From: Rhodosorus marinus
Lineage: Eukaryota > Rhodophyta > Stylonematophyceae > Stylonematales > Stylonemataceae
DNA: 64,000 nt
Assembly: GCA_029953675.1 (NCBI GenBank)
Contig: JAMWBK010000005.1
Coordinates: 1,178,001-1,242,000 of the forward strand
Direction: 5' to 3'
Shown: piece by piece, positions 42,900-54,368 of the stretch
How positions within the stretch are numbered: the stretch's first letter is position 1
How the letters are laid out: each line of letters begins with the position of its first letter
Made by a program: the position numbers and the translations under genes
Notes under the pieces: model-generated
The model's database searches: none
Told to the model about the DNA's origin: nothing
The model's input: only the letters and a program-made list of their open reading frames with translations

Positions 42900-43205
42900 A
42901 ACACTATGGAAACCGATCTGAGTGCCCGTCGTAGTGAGACTAGGGTTGTGCCAAGCAGGTCGGGGTTTTCGCTGTTTTCGGCCCAAAAGTGGTTAAACCC
43001 GCGAAAGCAGGGGGGTTTCAGGGGGTGGGTGGGTCGTAAACAGCGAAAAACCTGACCCACTTGGCACAACCCGAGTGAGACCATCGACCTTTCTGTCCTT
43101 GTCCGATCAGATACCTGCCTGCGTCTGCTCGACGCCGAGGCGAGTTGCAGCTCGGTCAATGCGGCAACTGAAGGAATCCCAGTACACGGCGGTCTCCGAT
43201 CCCTC
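42900..43205 (+). mobile_element. Fragment of the diverged (copy D-like) subfamily, split by a MITE
   Basis: Reads TDLSARRSE before and IDLSV...DTCLRL after the MITE at 42941-43073. It then continues with CGGTCAATGCGGCAACTGAA as in copy D (about 32967-32990). Joining the two sides restores homology to 32870-33000. Confidence 0.75.
42941..43073. mobile_element. 133-bp hAT-type MITE with 8-bp target-site duplication
   Basis: The ends TAGGGTTGTGCCAAG and CTTGGCACAACCCG form imperfect terminal inverted repeats of about 35 bp that extend inward to GTTTTCGCTGTTT/AAACAGCGAAAA. AGTGAGAC flanks both sides (42933-42940 and 43074-43081) as an 8-bp direct repeat. TA/CAGGG-type ends with 8-bp duplications are the hallmark of hAT transposons. 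There is no coding capacity, so it would need a transposase from elsewhere. Confidence 0.85.
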
Positions 43206-43234
43206 AACAGGGCATCTGGAACCCAGTTCTTCCC

Positions 43235-43490
43235 CTATCCCACGAGCAATGACGGCCCTAAACAGCTGAGCCAGCCAAGGTCTGCCATCGTCCGAATTGC
43301 AAGTCGTCCGTAAGCTTCGAAGGCCATCGGGACTAAGTCCTCTGTGTCTGCCAAGGTGGCGCCGTATTTGTTGATTTTGCGCTGAGCGGCAGGGCTGGCA
43401 GCATTACCAGTACGGGTATCCCTACGTCGGTAGTAGTTTGTCAGGAATGGGCTCGTGACTATGACATCGAAGAATGTGTCCCCCAATCGT
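43235..43490 (-). mobile_element. C-terminal fragment of a second-family non-LTR element
   Basis: The minus strand encodes FFDVIVTSPFLTNYY, KINKYGATL and EDLVPMAFEAYGRLA. This DVTVTSPL ... PLAFETFG signature belongs to the endonuclease-like C-terminus of RT proteins found repeatedly in protist genomes. Together with the 5' part at 35580-36745 it shows that a second family is present. Confidence 0.7.
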
Positions 43491-44133
43491 GGGGAAATTG
43501 GCGGGATCGGCGTCGATTGGCTTGGGTGCTCCTTGAAGAGCTCTCAGGCTGGCTCATTCGGTATAGGGGTTTCGTCCCGGCAATCGGAACGCGGATCGAC
43601 TTCCGGTAAGTTACGCCTTACCAACTTTGCTTTCTACCCTACAGGTGGGACCGTCTGTCGACCCGAACGTTGCCATGATGTACGAGCTTCGCACGTAGGT
43701 CCTCCCCTAAGTCGCAACGTCGGTCTCTGCGTGATTGCTACGTGCGGGAGTCCGCGGGAGTCCATCACTCGCTAAGAAGGCAGTTTGGACACCTGCAAAT
43801 GCTCACATCGAAAATCAAGTTTCTGATGATCCCAGGTCAGCTGCCAAGAAACTGCTCAAGTAGACTCAAGCAGAGTTTTTACGTGGTTGGAAACTAGACC
43901 GCAAGCCGTAAGATAATCATGGACACATACGTTGAAAGCTTCTCCCTATTTGTTTGAACGCAAACACGGAGAATGTTTTTCCCCCTGCACTAATACCAAG
44001 CAGCACTAGGGAGGCAATCACTCGGATATGATCAGCTCGGAGAAAAAACGAGCAGACTCAAACTCAAACATCCATCCAAATCTTTTCACCCAAAACTTGG
44101 AAATACTCTGTACAAAGGAGAGTTTAAAAGGCT
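43491..44133. other. Intergenic interval
   Basis: Boundary between the element cluster and the sulfite oxidase gene. It may contain further degraded RT sequence near 43500-43780; nothing definite. Confidence 0.4.
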
Positions 44134-46118
44134 TCAATTATCCAAGACCAATTTTTTCTCGTGCCAAGAGTTGCTAAGCACGCCCCTAAGATTCCAGATC
44201 TTATCACAATTTTCTGGCTGAAGGTTGTATTGAGAGTCGACAGCCCGGCTCCTTACAACCAAGCAACCATCTTCCACCGTCTTCCCGCACTCCGGCAATT
44301 TAAGGGTGGCCGACCATAGCGTCCATCCATAAACACGATTTCTCTTCTGGTTTGGATCTGCGGGCGATAGCTCAGCTACTTCCCATGAATTTCCGTTATC
44401 CGCGGTCACGTCCACGCGAATGATTCCGCGTCCTCCACCACTGTATGCATATCTGTACGCAAAATTAGAAACGGGAAATAAGCAAACTGGGGACGCATTG
44501 CGTATAATGTGACCTGCCTTTTCTTACCCTTGGGCAACTACCTCGTCACCCTCAATCCGCGCAGAACATATAGCGCTGATCACCGGGAGCTCTTGGATCG
44601 CCGGAGCCGCGGAGAAATCTACGTTGTGCCAATCAATACTTGAATTGAAACCCTTGTAATCGTTCTGCTGCCAATGACTGTCGGACTCTTTATCCGAGGC
44701 TACAATCTTCCCAACCCACCTATGCTGGTCACATACGTAAAGTATCGTTAGCATAGCTGCTGTAGCGCATATGCGAATCGTGCGTCCTGGAGGAAGCTGA
44801 CGTACTTTACGTTCCTTGCACCCACAACACCCGGTACAACGGCACGGATTGGGTAGCCATGGTCAGCGGGGATCGGCTCGTCGTTCATCTTATAAGCGAG
44901 CAAGACCTCGCACTTTTTGTCCATAGCGATGTCCGCAGGTATGGACGCACCATAGATTGTCTGGGTAGTTGAATCCTTGTCTAGCCCTGAATAAAAAAGG
45001 GTGGTCATACTAACGGACTCAGAAGACAGGTGGGACGGATTGGATTATCTGGATTGGGAATTCTTGTGTACCTTCGAACTGAATGTGCTCCACTCCTTCT
45101 TCAGTGATACCCAGCTCCTCAAGCACGTCGGAGAGAAGAGCTCCCGTCCACCGAGCGGTGCTTATGGCCCCAGCGTCCCAGTAGCCACCCTTAACTTTCT
45201 TTATCGAGTCCATTTCGTTTCTGCGGTTTCCCGCGCACATGATCGTGGCAGTGACGTCGTGCGGTTTGAACTTGTTCTCAAGATCAGCCAGGGTAAGCTC
45301 TGACGTTCTACCGTCCCTGTGTACTATTTCAAGCTTGTAGTCCTTCCCTTCAATTTTGGGAACTGGCAGGTGATTTCTCACGTAGAACAAGTCATTTGGC
45401 GTGATCTCTGAGTCCAGTAGTTCCAGCGGAGGTTCCGCATTGAACGGCTTGTGACCTCTGACAGTTAACAGCGGACTCCGGGCTGGATCATTCGCGTATG
45501 GGTCCGACTCGTTCTTTTGTGCTAGGGTTTCTGCGCGGCCCAGGAAACGATATGGTTCTTTCAGTTGATACGCTTTCTGCACGAGAAAAAGGGTGGCGAG
45601 ATTTTCGCACCTTTGTCGGAAGCCTTGAGGTTGCCGATTCGCAGTTCTTCCAGAATGGAGTACACGAATTCCTCTTGATGCTGTGCATAGAGTGACCAGA
45701 AGGGTTCAAGAGGACCGCCAGCGGCGAGCAATATTTTCGCCTGACCACCCGGATGGTTTTCAATGAACTCGGTGATGTCATATACACCGCCCTTGTAAGT
45801 CACCCAGATCCCTCCGTCGGCTTTTGATTTGTGCTTTTGAACTTCCTCGAGGGAAATCTCCTTGAGGCCTTCAACAAACTCCCCAGGGCTTATGGAGGCT
45901 TCGCATGCGGCTGGGTAGGTAGTCCTGTGCATGGAGACGTACCAAGCAGCTGCAGCTGCCCCAGAAGTAATCGCAAAAGCTTTCAATAAATGCGAAGAGC
46001 CGATGACCCAGTTGCCAGTTCGCGAAGAATTGCCGCTCGTTGACAACCCCCTGGTGAATCCTTGCATCAATCGGAGATGCCGGAACATAGCTCGGTTTGT
46101 GGACCACATCCTTAGCAA
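44134..46118 (-). CDS. SUOX: Sulfite oxidase with N-terminal cytochrome b5 domain
   Basis: Five exons: 46118-45611, 45530-45072, 44986-44806, 44719-44528, 44452-44134; 552 aa in frame (animal SUOX about 545). The N-terminus ([19 protein letters not shown]) looks like a mitochondrial presequence. A hydrophobic stretch follows ([18 protein letters not shown]), matching the bipartite signal of an intermembrane-space enzyme. The cytochrome b5 domain (about residues 80-165) has the heme motif ENHPGG. The molybdenum-cofactor domain has the catalytic Cys in [12 protein letters not shown] plus YGASIP and [17 protein letters not shown]. The dimerisation domain has [15 protein letters not shown] and [13 protein letters not shown]. 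It oxidises sulfite to sulfate, passing electrons to cytochrome c. Three ATGs lie close together at the start; the first is used. The first intron is 80 bp using the acceptor at 45531; nearer AGs do not fit as well. Confidence 0.94.
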
Positions 46119-47739
46119 ATCAACCCTGCGCAGAAGTGCCTCCTACCCGTATCAATCACACAAGCTCCCTAAAAACAGTCTAGCCAACCAAGCTTGTGGT
46201 GTCCGAATAGATTTCTCCCAGACTAAACAAGGGCAGTCCCACTAGACGGGAATCCAGCTTCTCACCTTACCCCTTCCCCGCTCCCCCTCTCTCAAACTGG
46301 ATCTCAAACAGGCGCAGGTTTCTTCGCTCCAACAATCGACAAACCACTCAAGCCAAGCCCGTCAAGCCCCATTTGCACCGCACGTCAACAACCTGCATTT
46401 ACACCGCACGGCCGCTAATTTCCCGTTCCCGACAGTTGCCAGCCTTGGGCCAAAATCCACAAATTCCCATAAAACCTCAGTTTGGACTAGGATCCAGTCG
46501 TGCCTGCAAAATCTGCAGTTTTCCAACTGTGATCGCTAAATCTCTGGAACCCAACGTTCACATACCGTTTCGCGGGGACAATATTGCAGTTGCCACCGAC
46601 TCCTCAACAGATTCCACATGAGCTGATAGCGCAATGGAAAATGGTACAGAAGAAGATAATGCTTTGCTGTTTTGCCCTAACGGTCCCCTTTTTTTAATTG
46701 CCACCGCTCCTAAATAATGAACTGCAAGCTGAGGGGAGATCAGGCTTCCTGATCGAGGCTTCTAAAGCGAGAAGAAAAAAAAGCAAAACTAGTTGAATGG
46801 ATTTCTAAGATTCAGGTTCGAGACGCCCAGGCTTTGGGGACTACGCACGGTTGCTCCGGCAAAGACATCTGTTTATGGCCGCCATTGCTTTTGAGGTATG
46901 GGAAGAACTGGGATCCAAATGCCGGGTGAGGGATCCGTGACCGGCCATCACATTCTCGCTCAGCCGTCCAAACGCTTCCAGTGCGGAATCGAAAATGTTA
47001 TTTGTGTGCTGGAGGACTCCATCCTACCTACGTATCTTCGGAAAAGCTGGGCAACCAACCCCACCTCAAGAGTTGCCCCTCGTATTTTTGGCCGTGCCAA
47101 TATTTTAGGTAGTTGGTGTCCACTGATGAGTTGGTAATCACACACCCGTGACTCGCTTCCCTCTTGTAGGACAACACACACCCCCGGGGTTGCTTAGGCA
47201 TCCAGTAAACCAGAAGGACCGAACTAATCCCCCACCCAAAAGTGAGGATTCGAACCTGCTACTTACCTCCCTCCAAAAACACAATACAAAAATCATTACC
47301 AAACAATAATCACAGATTTGTTTTTTTGATGCAATTGTAAATAACCTATCAATTTAGATCATATTACCTATCAATTTAGATCTTATTATCCAATTATAAT
47401 CAGTGAAAAGGAAAAATATCCAATGAAAACGTTGGTCGTTTTTGTAGTGCTCCAATTAGAACTATATAATTTCGATGGTATCTAATAGTTTTATTTTTTT
47501 TATTAGATGATTCTATTGTTTTTTATGTTTTTAGGAAGGTGGCCGTGGACGAATGGGACTAATGGCGGAGGGTTTTTTTGGGGACGGGACAGTCGTGGGT
47601 TGAATTAGGTGCGTGTTTGGTGTATCCAGAGGTTGGGTCTGCTTGTGAGGAGTGAGTTGTAGTGGGATTTCTTCGGATAGAGGGTCAGTTTTTTCGTTTG
47701 GGCAGGCACTCTATGGAGTAAGGAGCAATTTTATTTGTT
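46119..47739. other. Intergenic interval between divergent genes
   Basis: The minus-strand SUOX and the plus-strand METTL21-like gene diverge here. 46230-46420 is C/A-rich on plus (leader of SUOX) and 47520-47739 is G/T-rich (leader of the methyltransferase). 47337-47390 contains a 22-25-bp direct duplication (CCTATCAATTTAGATC). Frames at 46373-46621 and 46960-47181 are unrecognised. Confidence 0.5.
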
Positions 47740-48630
47740 ATGATTCCTGAGGTTGGGCGCTGGGCGATGTCCTGTCCGGAGGAGGAGCTGGAGAGGGATC
47801 TATACTACGTTGGTCAGCCGGAGATACTCAGTGACGAGCCGATATCGAAGTCGTTCAGGACGGAACTTCTCGGCTCTCCAGTTGCGGTAAGGTGCGATGC
47901 GAAAACGTTTGGGGTAGCTGGTGAGTTTTTGGTTCTGTCCTACGCTGTCGCTAGTGTTCGGCGTGTGGTTTCTGTCTGCGAAAGGGACTGAGCTGAACCC
48001 GATTGGATATAATTTGTACTTGCAGGTGAATTCTGGCAACTCAACTGGCTAATCACAAGCAGCTTGCTCAAGACATGTGGGTTCGTTTCATTGCGAGGGT
48101 TAAACGTGCTAGAGCTTGGAGCTGGAACAGGAGCACTGAGTGTAGCAATGGCGAAGCTTGGAGCACACGCTTGCGCGACCGACCTGCCGGAGCTGTTCCC
48201 TCTGTTCCAAGAGAACTCGCAAGCAAATGGTTTTCAGGTTCAAACTGAAGGGGCACATGTCTCATGTCAGAACAGAGGACGGGTGATGTTCGGATCCCTG
48301 CGTTGGGGTGTCGACACGCTTCCACAGGAGACCTTTCAGCTGATCTTGGGATGCGAGCTTCTATACTGGGGGGGTTGGTCTCTGTTTGACGAGGATCCTC
48401 AGCCAGGACTGATTCAAGTGCTTGCTTCCGAGTGCGCGAAAGGATCAGTTGCAATTTTGGTGGGTTGCTCAAGGGAGCCAAAAAGGGAACAGCACTTTTT
48501 CGAACAGATGGCTGCGAAAGGTGTACACGTGCGTTTTATCTCACCTCCCGAACGCACAAATGGGGATGTTTTTGTTGCAGAATTATCTATTGGAAAGTAC
48601 GGAACAAGCCACTGTATGCGACAGGGTTAG
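47740..48630 (+). CDS. METTL21-like family 16 protein-lysine methyltransferase
   Basis: Two exons, 47740-47920 and 48026-48630 (105-bp intron), 261 aa. The spliced sequence gives the family opening WQLNWLITSSLL, SAM motif I NVLELGAGTGALSVAMAKLG, the acidic ACATDLPELFPLFQEN strand/helix, a WG segment (LRWGVD) and the ELLY tetrapeptide in GCELLYWG. That tetrapeptide corresponds to the (D/E)xx(Y/F) motif of family 16 methyltransferases (METTL21, CaM-KMT, EEF2KMT). These trimethylate lysines of chaperones, elongation factors or calmodulin; the substrate here cannot be told. The stop codon is 13 bp from the stop of the convergent RRP4 gene. The N-terminal 60 residues are less conserved, and an internal Met (MSCPEEEL) could be the start. 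Confidence 0.82.
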
Positions 48631-48643
48631 CATATAAATACTG

Positions 48644-50051
48644 TCAAAAGTTGCCTCTATTTCGAACGCGCTCTATCAGTTGCTCCCTCACGTTCTGCCG
48701 CAGCATTTCAAACTCTCTTAGTCCGGCTTGCTCGCTGGTTATATACACGTCCTGCGCAGCGAGAAGCATTTGCTGTCGTCTTAGAGCTCTTGCTTGCTGA
48801 TGGCTTTTGTGAGAAAAGCAGCATGAGCTTGGGGTTGGGAGGGTTGTTTTCGCAGAATTTAAGCACTCACCATAATCGTTTGAGCATGAATTGTCATCGA
48901 CATTTCATTTAAGATGAGGATGGAGTTCCTCAGCCGACTGATCCTCCGTCTTCCATCCAAGCTCGTCTTCGGAGTCTCAGTATTCCGTCCTTGCTCCTCC
49001 AGCTCCTTCCTAGGCTCTTCCTCACTGAGCCAGATATAGCCGTTATTGCCAAATATCGCATGGATCTCACAAGGTAGCATTTGAAAGCGCTTCTTCTGCC
49101 TCTTGATCAGAGCCGACTTAACCCGAACCAGCTGCCCTTCGGATAGGCGACCGTACTTCATTGATCTTGTATGCAAAGCAATACCTCCATCTTGCTTCAG
49201 CTGCACGATTGAAAGCGGCACAAAACCCCCAAAGGTAAGCTCCGGTCAAGCCTCGAAGTTCTCGCGCACACGGAGTCCCGTAATCCTACCTCCTGAACCT
49301 CAGCGCTGATCAAGTCCTCCTCCTTTATGAGAGATCTCATATTCAATTCATCCTCGTACGTTCTTCGCCTTTGAGCACCTCCAGGTAAATTCATAGCTGA
49401 CCTGACAACACCGGAATGGAACAAAACAAGCCACACCCGTCAAATTTCCAGTGCCCTGGAGGACTGCTTGTTCTGTTCCAGCTCACAGCATCAGAACCGC
49501 CTCCTGCCTAGCGTCAACGTCAAGCTTCCACCGGTTTTGAGAAACTTCTACGACTCGACTTGTTTTGTTTTTCAACCGGCACAACCATACAGCGAAATAC
49601 GGGATTAGCCAGGCGAATAACCGCACGCTCAGTCGATCGTGACGGGGTGAAGGGGTTTCATCTTACCCGATCACAACATCCCCTATTTCGGGTGTATATC
49701 GAGAAACAAGGGGACGAACAGAGACAAGCTTATTCACCCTATCGACGACGCCACCAACGGTAGCAATCAGCAACCCACTCTCAGTCAGGGTCCCGCGGCC
49801 CCTTACGAAACCAGGTTCTACATGTATTTGATCACCAGCGACCACACACCTGAAGCAAAATTTCTCAAAAAGTCAGGTCCACCCAGAATCACACCCAAAC
49901 AACACTCACAAAGCGCGCTATTCCAATCTTCAAATGCTCACATCTGCCCTAGCTCAGACGAGCGATCTACATCCTCCGTCCTCGATCTCGTAGCCGCTCG
50001 TACGACTACCGTACAATGATCATCCACTTCCACGTCCACCATCTCGTTCAT
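48644..50051 (-). CDS. RRP4: Exosome complex component RRP4 (EXOSC2)
   Basis: Six exons: 50051-49942, 49849-49667, 49558-49487, 49401-49290, 49200-48871, 48796-48644; 319 aa in frame. Exon 2 carries the N-terminal domain (VVAGDQIHVEPGFVRGRGTL, then VDRVNKLVSVRPL and GDVVIG). Exons 3-4 carry the S1 domain (RVVEVSQNRWKLDVDAR, AMNLPGGAQRRR, DELNMRSL, DLISAEVQ). Exon 5 carries ALHTRSMKYGRL and the KH-type FGNNGYIWLSEE with RRRISRLRN. Each block aligns in order with human EXOSC2. The protein is an RNA-binding cap subunit of the nuclear and cytoplasmic RNA exosome. Its N-terminal 37 residues are not conserved. The 3' end nearly touches the METTL21-like gene, so the mature transcripts probably overlap antisense. 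Confidence 0.93.
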
Positions 50052-50808
50052 TTCATCCAGGATTAAGCAATGACGAAACCCCACCCCAGTCACAACATCT
50101 CACTCTCCGTTTGCAACCCCCCTTTTCCGAGCTATGTTCAGTGCCTACCAGCTCCAAAAGCATTGGCCAGTGGAGCTCAGGAAAACAACCGGCAACTTGT
50201 AAAACGCCAGAAGCCCAACTCCTCTTGGATAAAGGAGTTGCCTCTCCGATCAGTGGACATCATGTCCTGCCCCTCATGGAGAGAAAAAAAAGAGGAAGCC
50301 GTGTTATAGCAAGAGGTACAATAGGTTTGATCTTGTTGATAGACAGAGACTTGTCAATAATCTCTTAGTTCAGCGGGAACAGCTTTGTTCCGCTAGGAGA
50401 ATGGTGGGCACTCACGCACGCTCGGCGGCGATTCTCGGAGGATCGACTTTCGTTGGATCATCTTGTCCACGGCCAACTGGTTCGAGCTCTTGGCACCGAA
50501 AAGCCGTGTCGGCACTCATTGAAAGGCTTCCTTCCAGAAGAGACCAATAATTCATTCCAAACTTTTTTTAAGACATGCATGTTAAGGGTGGCACGGATAT
50601 GGCATTTTGGTTCGAATGGAAATGGTTTTGGCTTGTGAAAAGTGAGAAGCTGTTGCTCCCGTTGTTTTGCTGTAAGTTAACTGATTGGACTTGGCTATTG
50701 TTCGGTTAGGTATAGAGAAGCCGGAAACCCATTGATTCTGAGGGAGTTTGTAGGAGAGGATTAGAGGATTGTTTTCGCTGAGTCGTTCTGTAATCCCGCC
50801 TTTCGCCT
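50052..50808. other. Intergenic interval
   Basis: Leader side of RRP4 (C/A-rich on plus) and 3' side of the TruB gene. A near-perfect small hairpin (AGCGGGAACA, loop GCTT, TGTTCCGCT) lies at 50374-50396. No gene seen. Confidence 0.5.
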
Positions 50809-52223
50809 TCAGGGCTCGTCCCGGTGAAGTTCAGATTCTCTCGTCATCGCTTCATGCACGTAGGGGTCCACCTTTGCTCGGGCCTCTTCAACATATTTAA
50901 AGACAGTGTCGGTGCATACCTTGGCATCCAGAGGCATCGTGTCTTCCAAAGTCAATGGTCCTTGAGCCGTTCTCCTAAGCGCGATCATGTGTGCGCAACT
51001 ATTCTGTTGATTTCACAGCGTGGTAAAGCAGCAAATTGATATCAGTAGCGAGCCAGAACCTCGTGGTGTTATTTGATCAACCCTACCATCGCTCGTGCGA
51101 TATCTTGTATCAACGTTCTGATATAAGTACCTCCACTGCACTCAACGAGAATCTCAAAATGCGGGTTGTCAAAGCTAGAAAGCTCCAGCCTGGTTATCAT
51201 CACCTTCGAGATGGACAAGCCCGAGCACCCACATTCAGAATGGAGCCATGTACTATGCACATTTGCCTGGTTCGACTGCAATGATCCAAAATGACGGACG
51301 ACGCTATAAATCAGTCTTACCTTTTTGGGCATCAACTTGACCTCCTCTCCCTGTCGAGCGAGCTCATACGCACGTTTCCCCTTCACCATCTTGGCAGAAA
51401 ACGCTGGTGGTGTCTGAACACGAGCGTTGGCGTGTGAGGACCCGTTACATTGTGCTGGAAGTATAAAAACAACATGGACGTGCCCAAAACGCTCAAATTG
51501 ATGGCTTGAAAGACTCACTTGAAGTATTTCGCCCCTGAAACCATCCAATACGCTTTCGACGTCTTCACGCGTGATATGAGAGTATTCCGACGTCCTCGTC
51601 GTCTCGCCCAATGAATCCTGCGTATCCGTTTCCGAGCCAAGTTCTGCAGAACCGACGTATGTCTTTCTTCCACTGAGGAAGAATTTCGTTTTCTTTGTGG
51701 CGCTTCCTATAGCCAGGAGGAGTACCCCACTAGCTAAGGGATCGAGCGTGCCTCCTTGGAGCATATGAGAACTTCTGTTCAGGGTCTTGTGTAAGGTCTG
51801 GGAGAACCAACCATTCTATCAAGCAGCGACCGCAATCAGTGCAGCGAGTTTCTTCAATATAGCTCGGAGCTTACCATGGCCGCACTTCACGTTGAGAAGT
51901 TTCCTGACTTTAATTCCTTGGCTTCGAGCCTCGGTGACGATAGCTTTTCTGACCCTATCCACCACAGCATGCGAGGATATACCTGTTGGTTTGTCCACAG
52001 CAAATATTCCTGATCGCTCTGACATGAACTCTGACAGAGTCATTGTCCCATGATCCACACTCTCCTGCATGGTCATCGTAGCTTGTTCTCGCCGGCCGTA
52101 GGCGACAAAGTTCGATCGCCAAGCGGGGCAACGGGCAAAGGATGGACGGCCAAGAAAATCGACCACTCTAACGAGCGTGAAGCTCAAAACCCCGCGACGT
52201 TGAACGAGGTTCCCCGGACTCAT
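50809..52223 (-). CDS. TRUB1-like: TruB-type tRNA pseudouridine synthase (TRUB1/PUS4-like)
   Basis: Five exons: 52223-51875, 51754-51519, 51413-51321, 51203-51087, 51003-50809; 329 aa in frame. TruB motifs appear in order: FAVDKPTGISSHAVVDRVRK, KCGHGGTLDPLASGVL (catalytic Asp121, split by the first intron), GSATKKTKFFLSGRKTYVG, EILQ/TPPAFSAKMVKGKRAYEL, VECSGGTYIRTLIQDIAR and ALRRTAQGPLTLED. The enzyme isomerises uridine 55 in the T-loop of tRNAs. The N-terminal ~65 residues before the first motif are Arg-rich and could be an organelle-targeting signal, so a mitochondrial or plastid location is possible. The start at 52223 is the first in-frame ATG; later Met residues near residue 50 are alternatives. 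Confidence 0.92.
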
Positions 52224-52677
52224 CCTTCACGTTCCACGAGTCACGATTCGTGATTCTGAATTCCCCTTCAAGTCAGCTTTTTGAACAACACTACTCGATT
52301 ACCATGATCAGCTGTGAGATCGAAGACGAACACTTGAGCGGGTTATTTAGTCCAAGACCCCCTAGAAACTTCACGCGTTCGCAACCACGATGGCAAGCTG
52401 CGCTCGCTACCGGAGGGATATCGCCGAATTGAGCCAAATCTTTGGGCGGCGGAGGTTTGGGGTTTTTAGGATTGCCCAGATAGTGGAGATGGACGTAGCG
52501 CGTCGCGTCAGCACGTCTTCGCCACATAGATCCCAACCCGGTGACGCGCAAAGCAGCTTATCGCGTGATTTCTTCAAGAGCATAGTTTATTTTGTTGATT
52601 CGATGTTAGTAAATATACATACACTAGTTTCAATCTTATTAACCAGGAGTGCAAGCTTCAAGCATTGAAACTGGGGG
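52224..52677. other. Intergenic interval
   Basis: Spacer between the 3' end of the PP2C gene and the start of the TruB gene, both on minus. No gene or repeat recognised. Confidence 0.5.
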
Positions 52678-53749
52678 TTATGATTCCCTAGTCGCGTCGA
52701 GATCGACAACGACCACGCTCGAGTCATCTCGTCCGTTGCGCTTGTGAGTCAAATCCGCGAGGCTACGACTTGCGAGGCGTAGATCTCCTTTTGCCTCGAC
52801 TAATTTTCTACGTATTTCGGTGTCGCTCACAACCCCCCAAAGACCATCAGTCCCAAGAACCAGAAATGAGTTCTCCTCATCAACCTCAAGGTTGACAATT
52901 TCGGGCTCCGCAACGATAAATTGTTTGTATCTGATGTCACCAATAGCCCGTGACACCGCAACGCACCCGCTAACGCGCTTGTTCAGAACATATCCACCGG
53001 CACCTATGCACCATTGAGAAAACCAAAGCATGAGAAACTCTTTCATCACCAAGCTATGTAAATGCAGCCCAACGCTAAACAAGCATCCATGATCTCCCCT
53101 GACGCTGATGCTTACGTTGAATTCTCTCGGCTTCAGTTGCCGTCGTGGCGATGTGATCAGTGGTCAAGGTCTCCAGGCGAGTTGGAGTGACCAGCAGCGC
53201 TCTGGAATCACCCACATGAGCGACGGTCAACTTCTTTCCGCTGATATGAACGCACAGTGCCGTCGTACCGCATGATGAAGAACCATGGCTACAAAACTCC
53301 TCACACTTGGCAAAGTCGCTGTCGGTTTCCAGAAAAGCCTCTCGCATTGACTTCCGATCTAGAACAATCTTCTCGTGTAACTTTCTGGACGCATATTCAG
53401 CAGCACGACTGCCCCCATGTCCGTCGAAAACGCTGTAGTAGCCATTTGCTTTGTCTGCATAGCATACGTCCTCCAAATTTTCCCGTCTCGTGCCCTGCTG
53501 AGATACTGAAAAGTACGACACCCCATCCCCGCTCTCACGTGGTCTATGCCTCTCAAAACAAGGTACAGATAAGGGTGTGATCAAAGGTTTTGATGCGACT
53601 GAAGACAGCTCCAAGTTCAGCTGCTTCCCCCTACTTCTCTTTCTATTGACTGCAAGAAAGCATGGCCTTTCCTCACCGCTGCCAACAAGCTTTGTCGCTC
53701 CAGCGTCCAAAGCATCTACACGAATGAGTACGTTCGTCTCGGTCAACAT
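52678..53749 (-). CDS. PP2C-family (PPM) serine/threonine phosphatase
   Basis: Two exons, 53749-53116 and 53003-52678 (112-bp intron), 319 aa in frame. PPM motifs run in order: GTRRENLEDVC, YYSVFDGHGGSRAAEYAS (the two metal-binding aspartates), SSCGTTALCVHI, LTVAHVGDSRALL, TTDHIATTATEAERIQRAGG (intron inside this motif), GCVAVSRAIGDIRYK, FLVLGTDGLWGVVSDTEI and RDDSSVVVVDL. These metal-dependent, monomeric phosphatases counteract stress and growth kinases; the substrate is unknown. The first ~70 residues are non-conserved. It sits 454 bp downstream of nothing shared in orientation with TruB's promoter, so independent transcription is assumed. Confidence 0.93.
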
Positions 53750-54337
53750 CGAGTCTCAAAGCTGAACTTGACCTCTCAAGGAATCGTCACACCGTCTCCA
53801 AGTCTCCTCTTCCAACTGTCTCTCCCTTCCCCCGGCCAGTGTCCCTTCAAACTGACGCCACACTCGCAAGCGAACCTCCCTTGAACTAGAATTCGCGTCC
53901 GTCCAGACACAAAAACCTGCTCTTGCCAATCCCAGTCATCCAGAGTCCCTCCTTTCCCAAACCAAACGCTTCAACGCTCAGACACAACTCGGTGAGAAAA
54001 CGATCAGCAACGCGACATTTCTCACCGACCTTCACCACCTGCTAGCGACGCAGGGAGATGTTTACGCTTGTCTCAGCTTCACATTTCCCAAATACTGCAC
54101 GGGTCAAGTCTTCCATATGTAATGGAACATATGTGACTGTCAAGATCGTTCCCTTTCCAGCTGATACCAGTCCGCGAACAAGCCACCCGAACACTCATAA
54201 GTTCCCTCACAGCCCACTTCCAAAGCAGACCCTCGACTCGATTATAAATAATTCATCCCAAAAAGAGGGCCCGACCACACCCCCACACCCCCCTCCCCTC
54301 AAAAAGTAAAAGTTCTTAAAAAGAAAGGAAAAAAAGA

Positions 54338-54368
54338 TATCATGTCGAAGGATGCGTTCGGCATGATA
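54338..54368. repeat. Hairpin, 12-bp arms with one mismatch, 7-nt loop
   Basis: TATCATGTCGAA (54338-54349) pairs with TTCGGCATGATA (54357-54368) with one T/C difference. It lies in AT-rich intergenic DNA far from the retroelement cluster. Confidence 0.7.

Noticed and set aside
43614-43660. Possible intron (GTAAGT...TACAG) in the 43.5-43.8 kb segment
   Set aside because: No recognisable exon protein on either side; probably chance in degraded element DNA.
45558-45610. 53-bp (or 35-bp) first intron in the sulfite oxidase gene
   Set aside because: The 80-bp intron ending at 45531 also keeps frame, has a GCAG acceptor, fits the size of the other introns and gives a linker length closer to known sulfite oxidases.
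47246-47256. GGATTCGAACC, the reverse complement of a tRNA B box
   Set aside because: The flanking bases do not form a T-arm stem of five pairs, and no acceptor, D or anticodon arm can be drawn upstream on minus.
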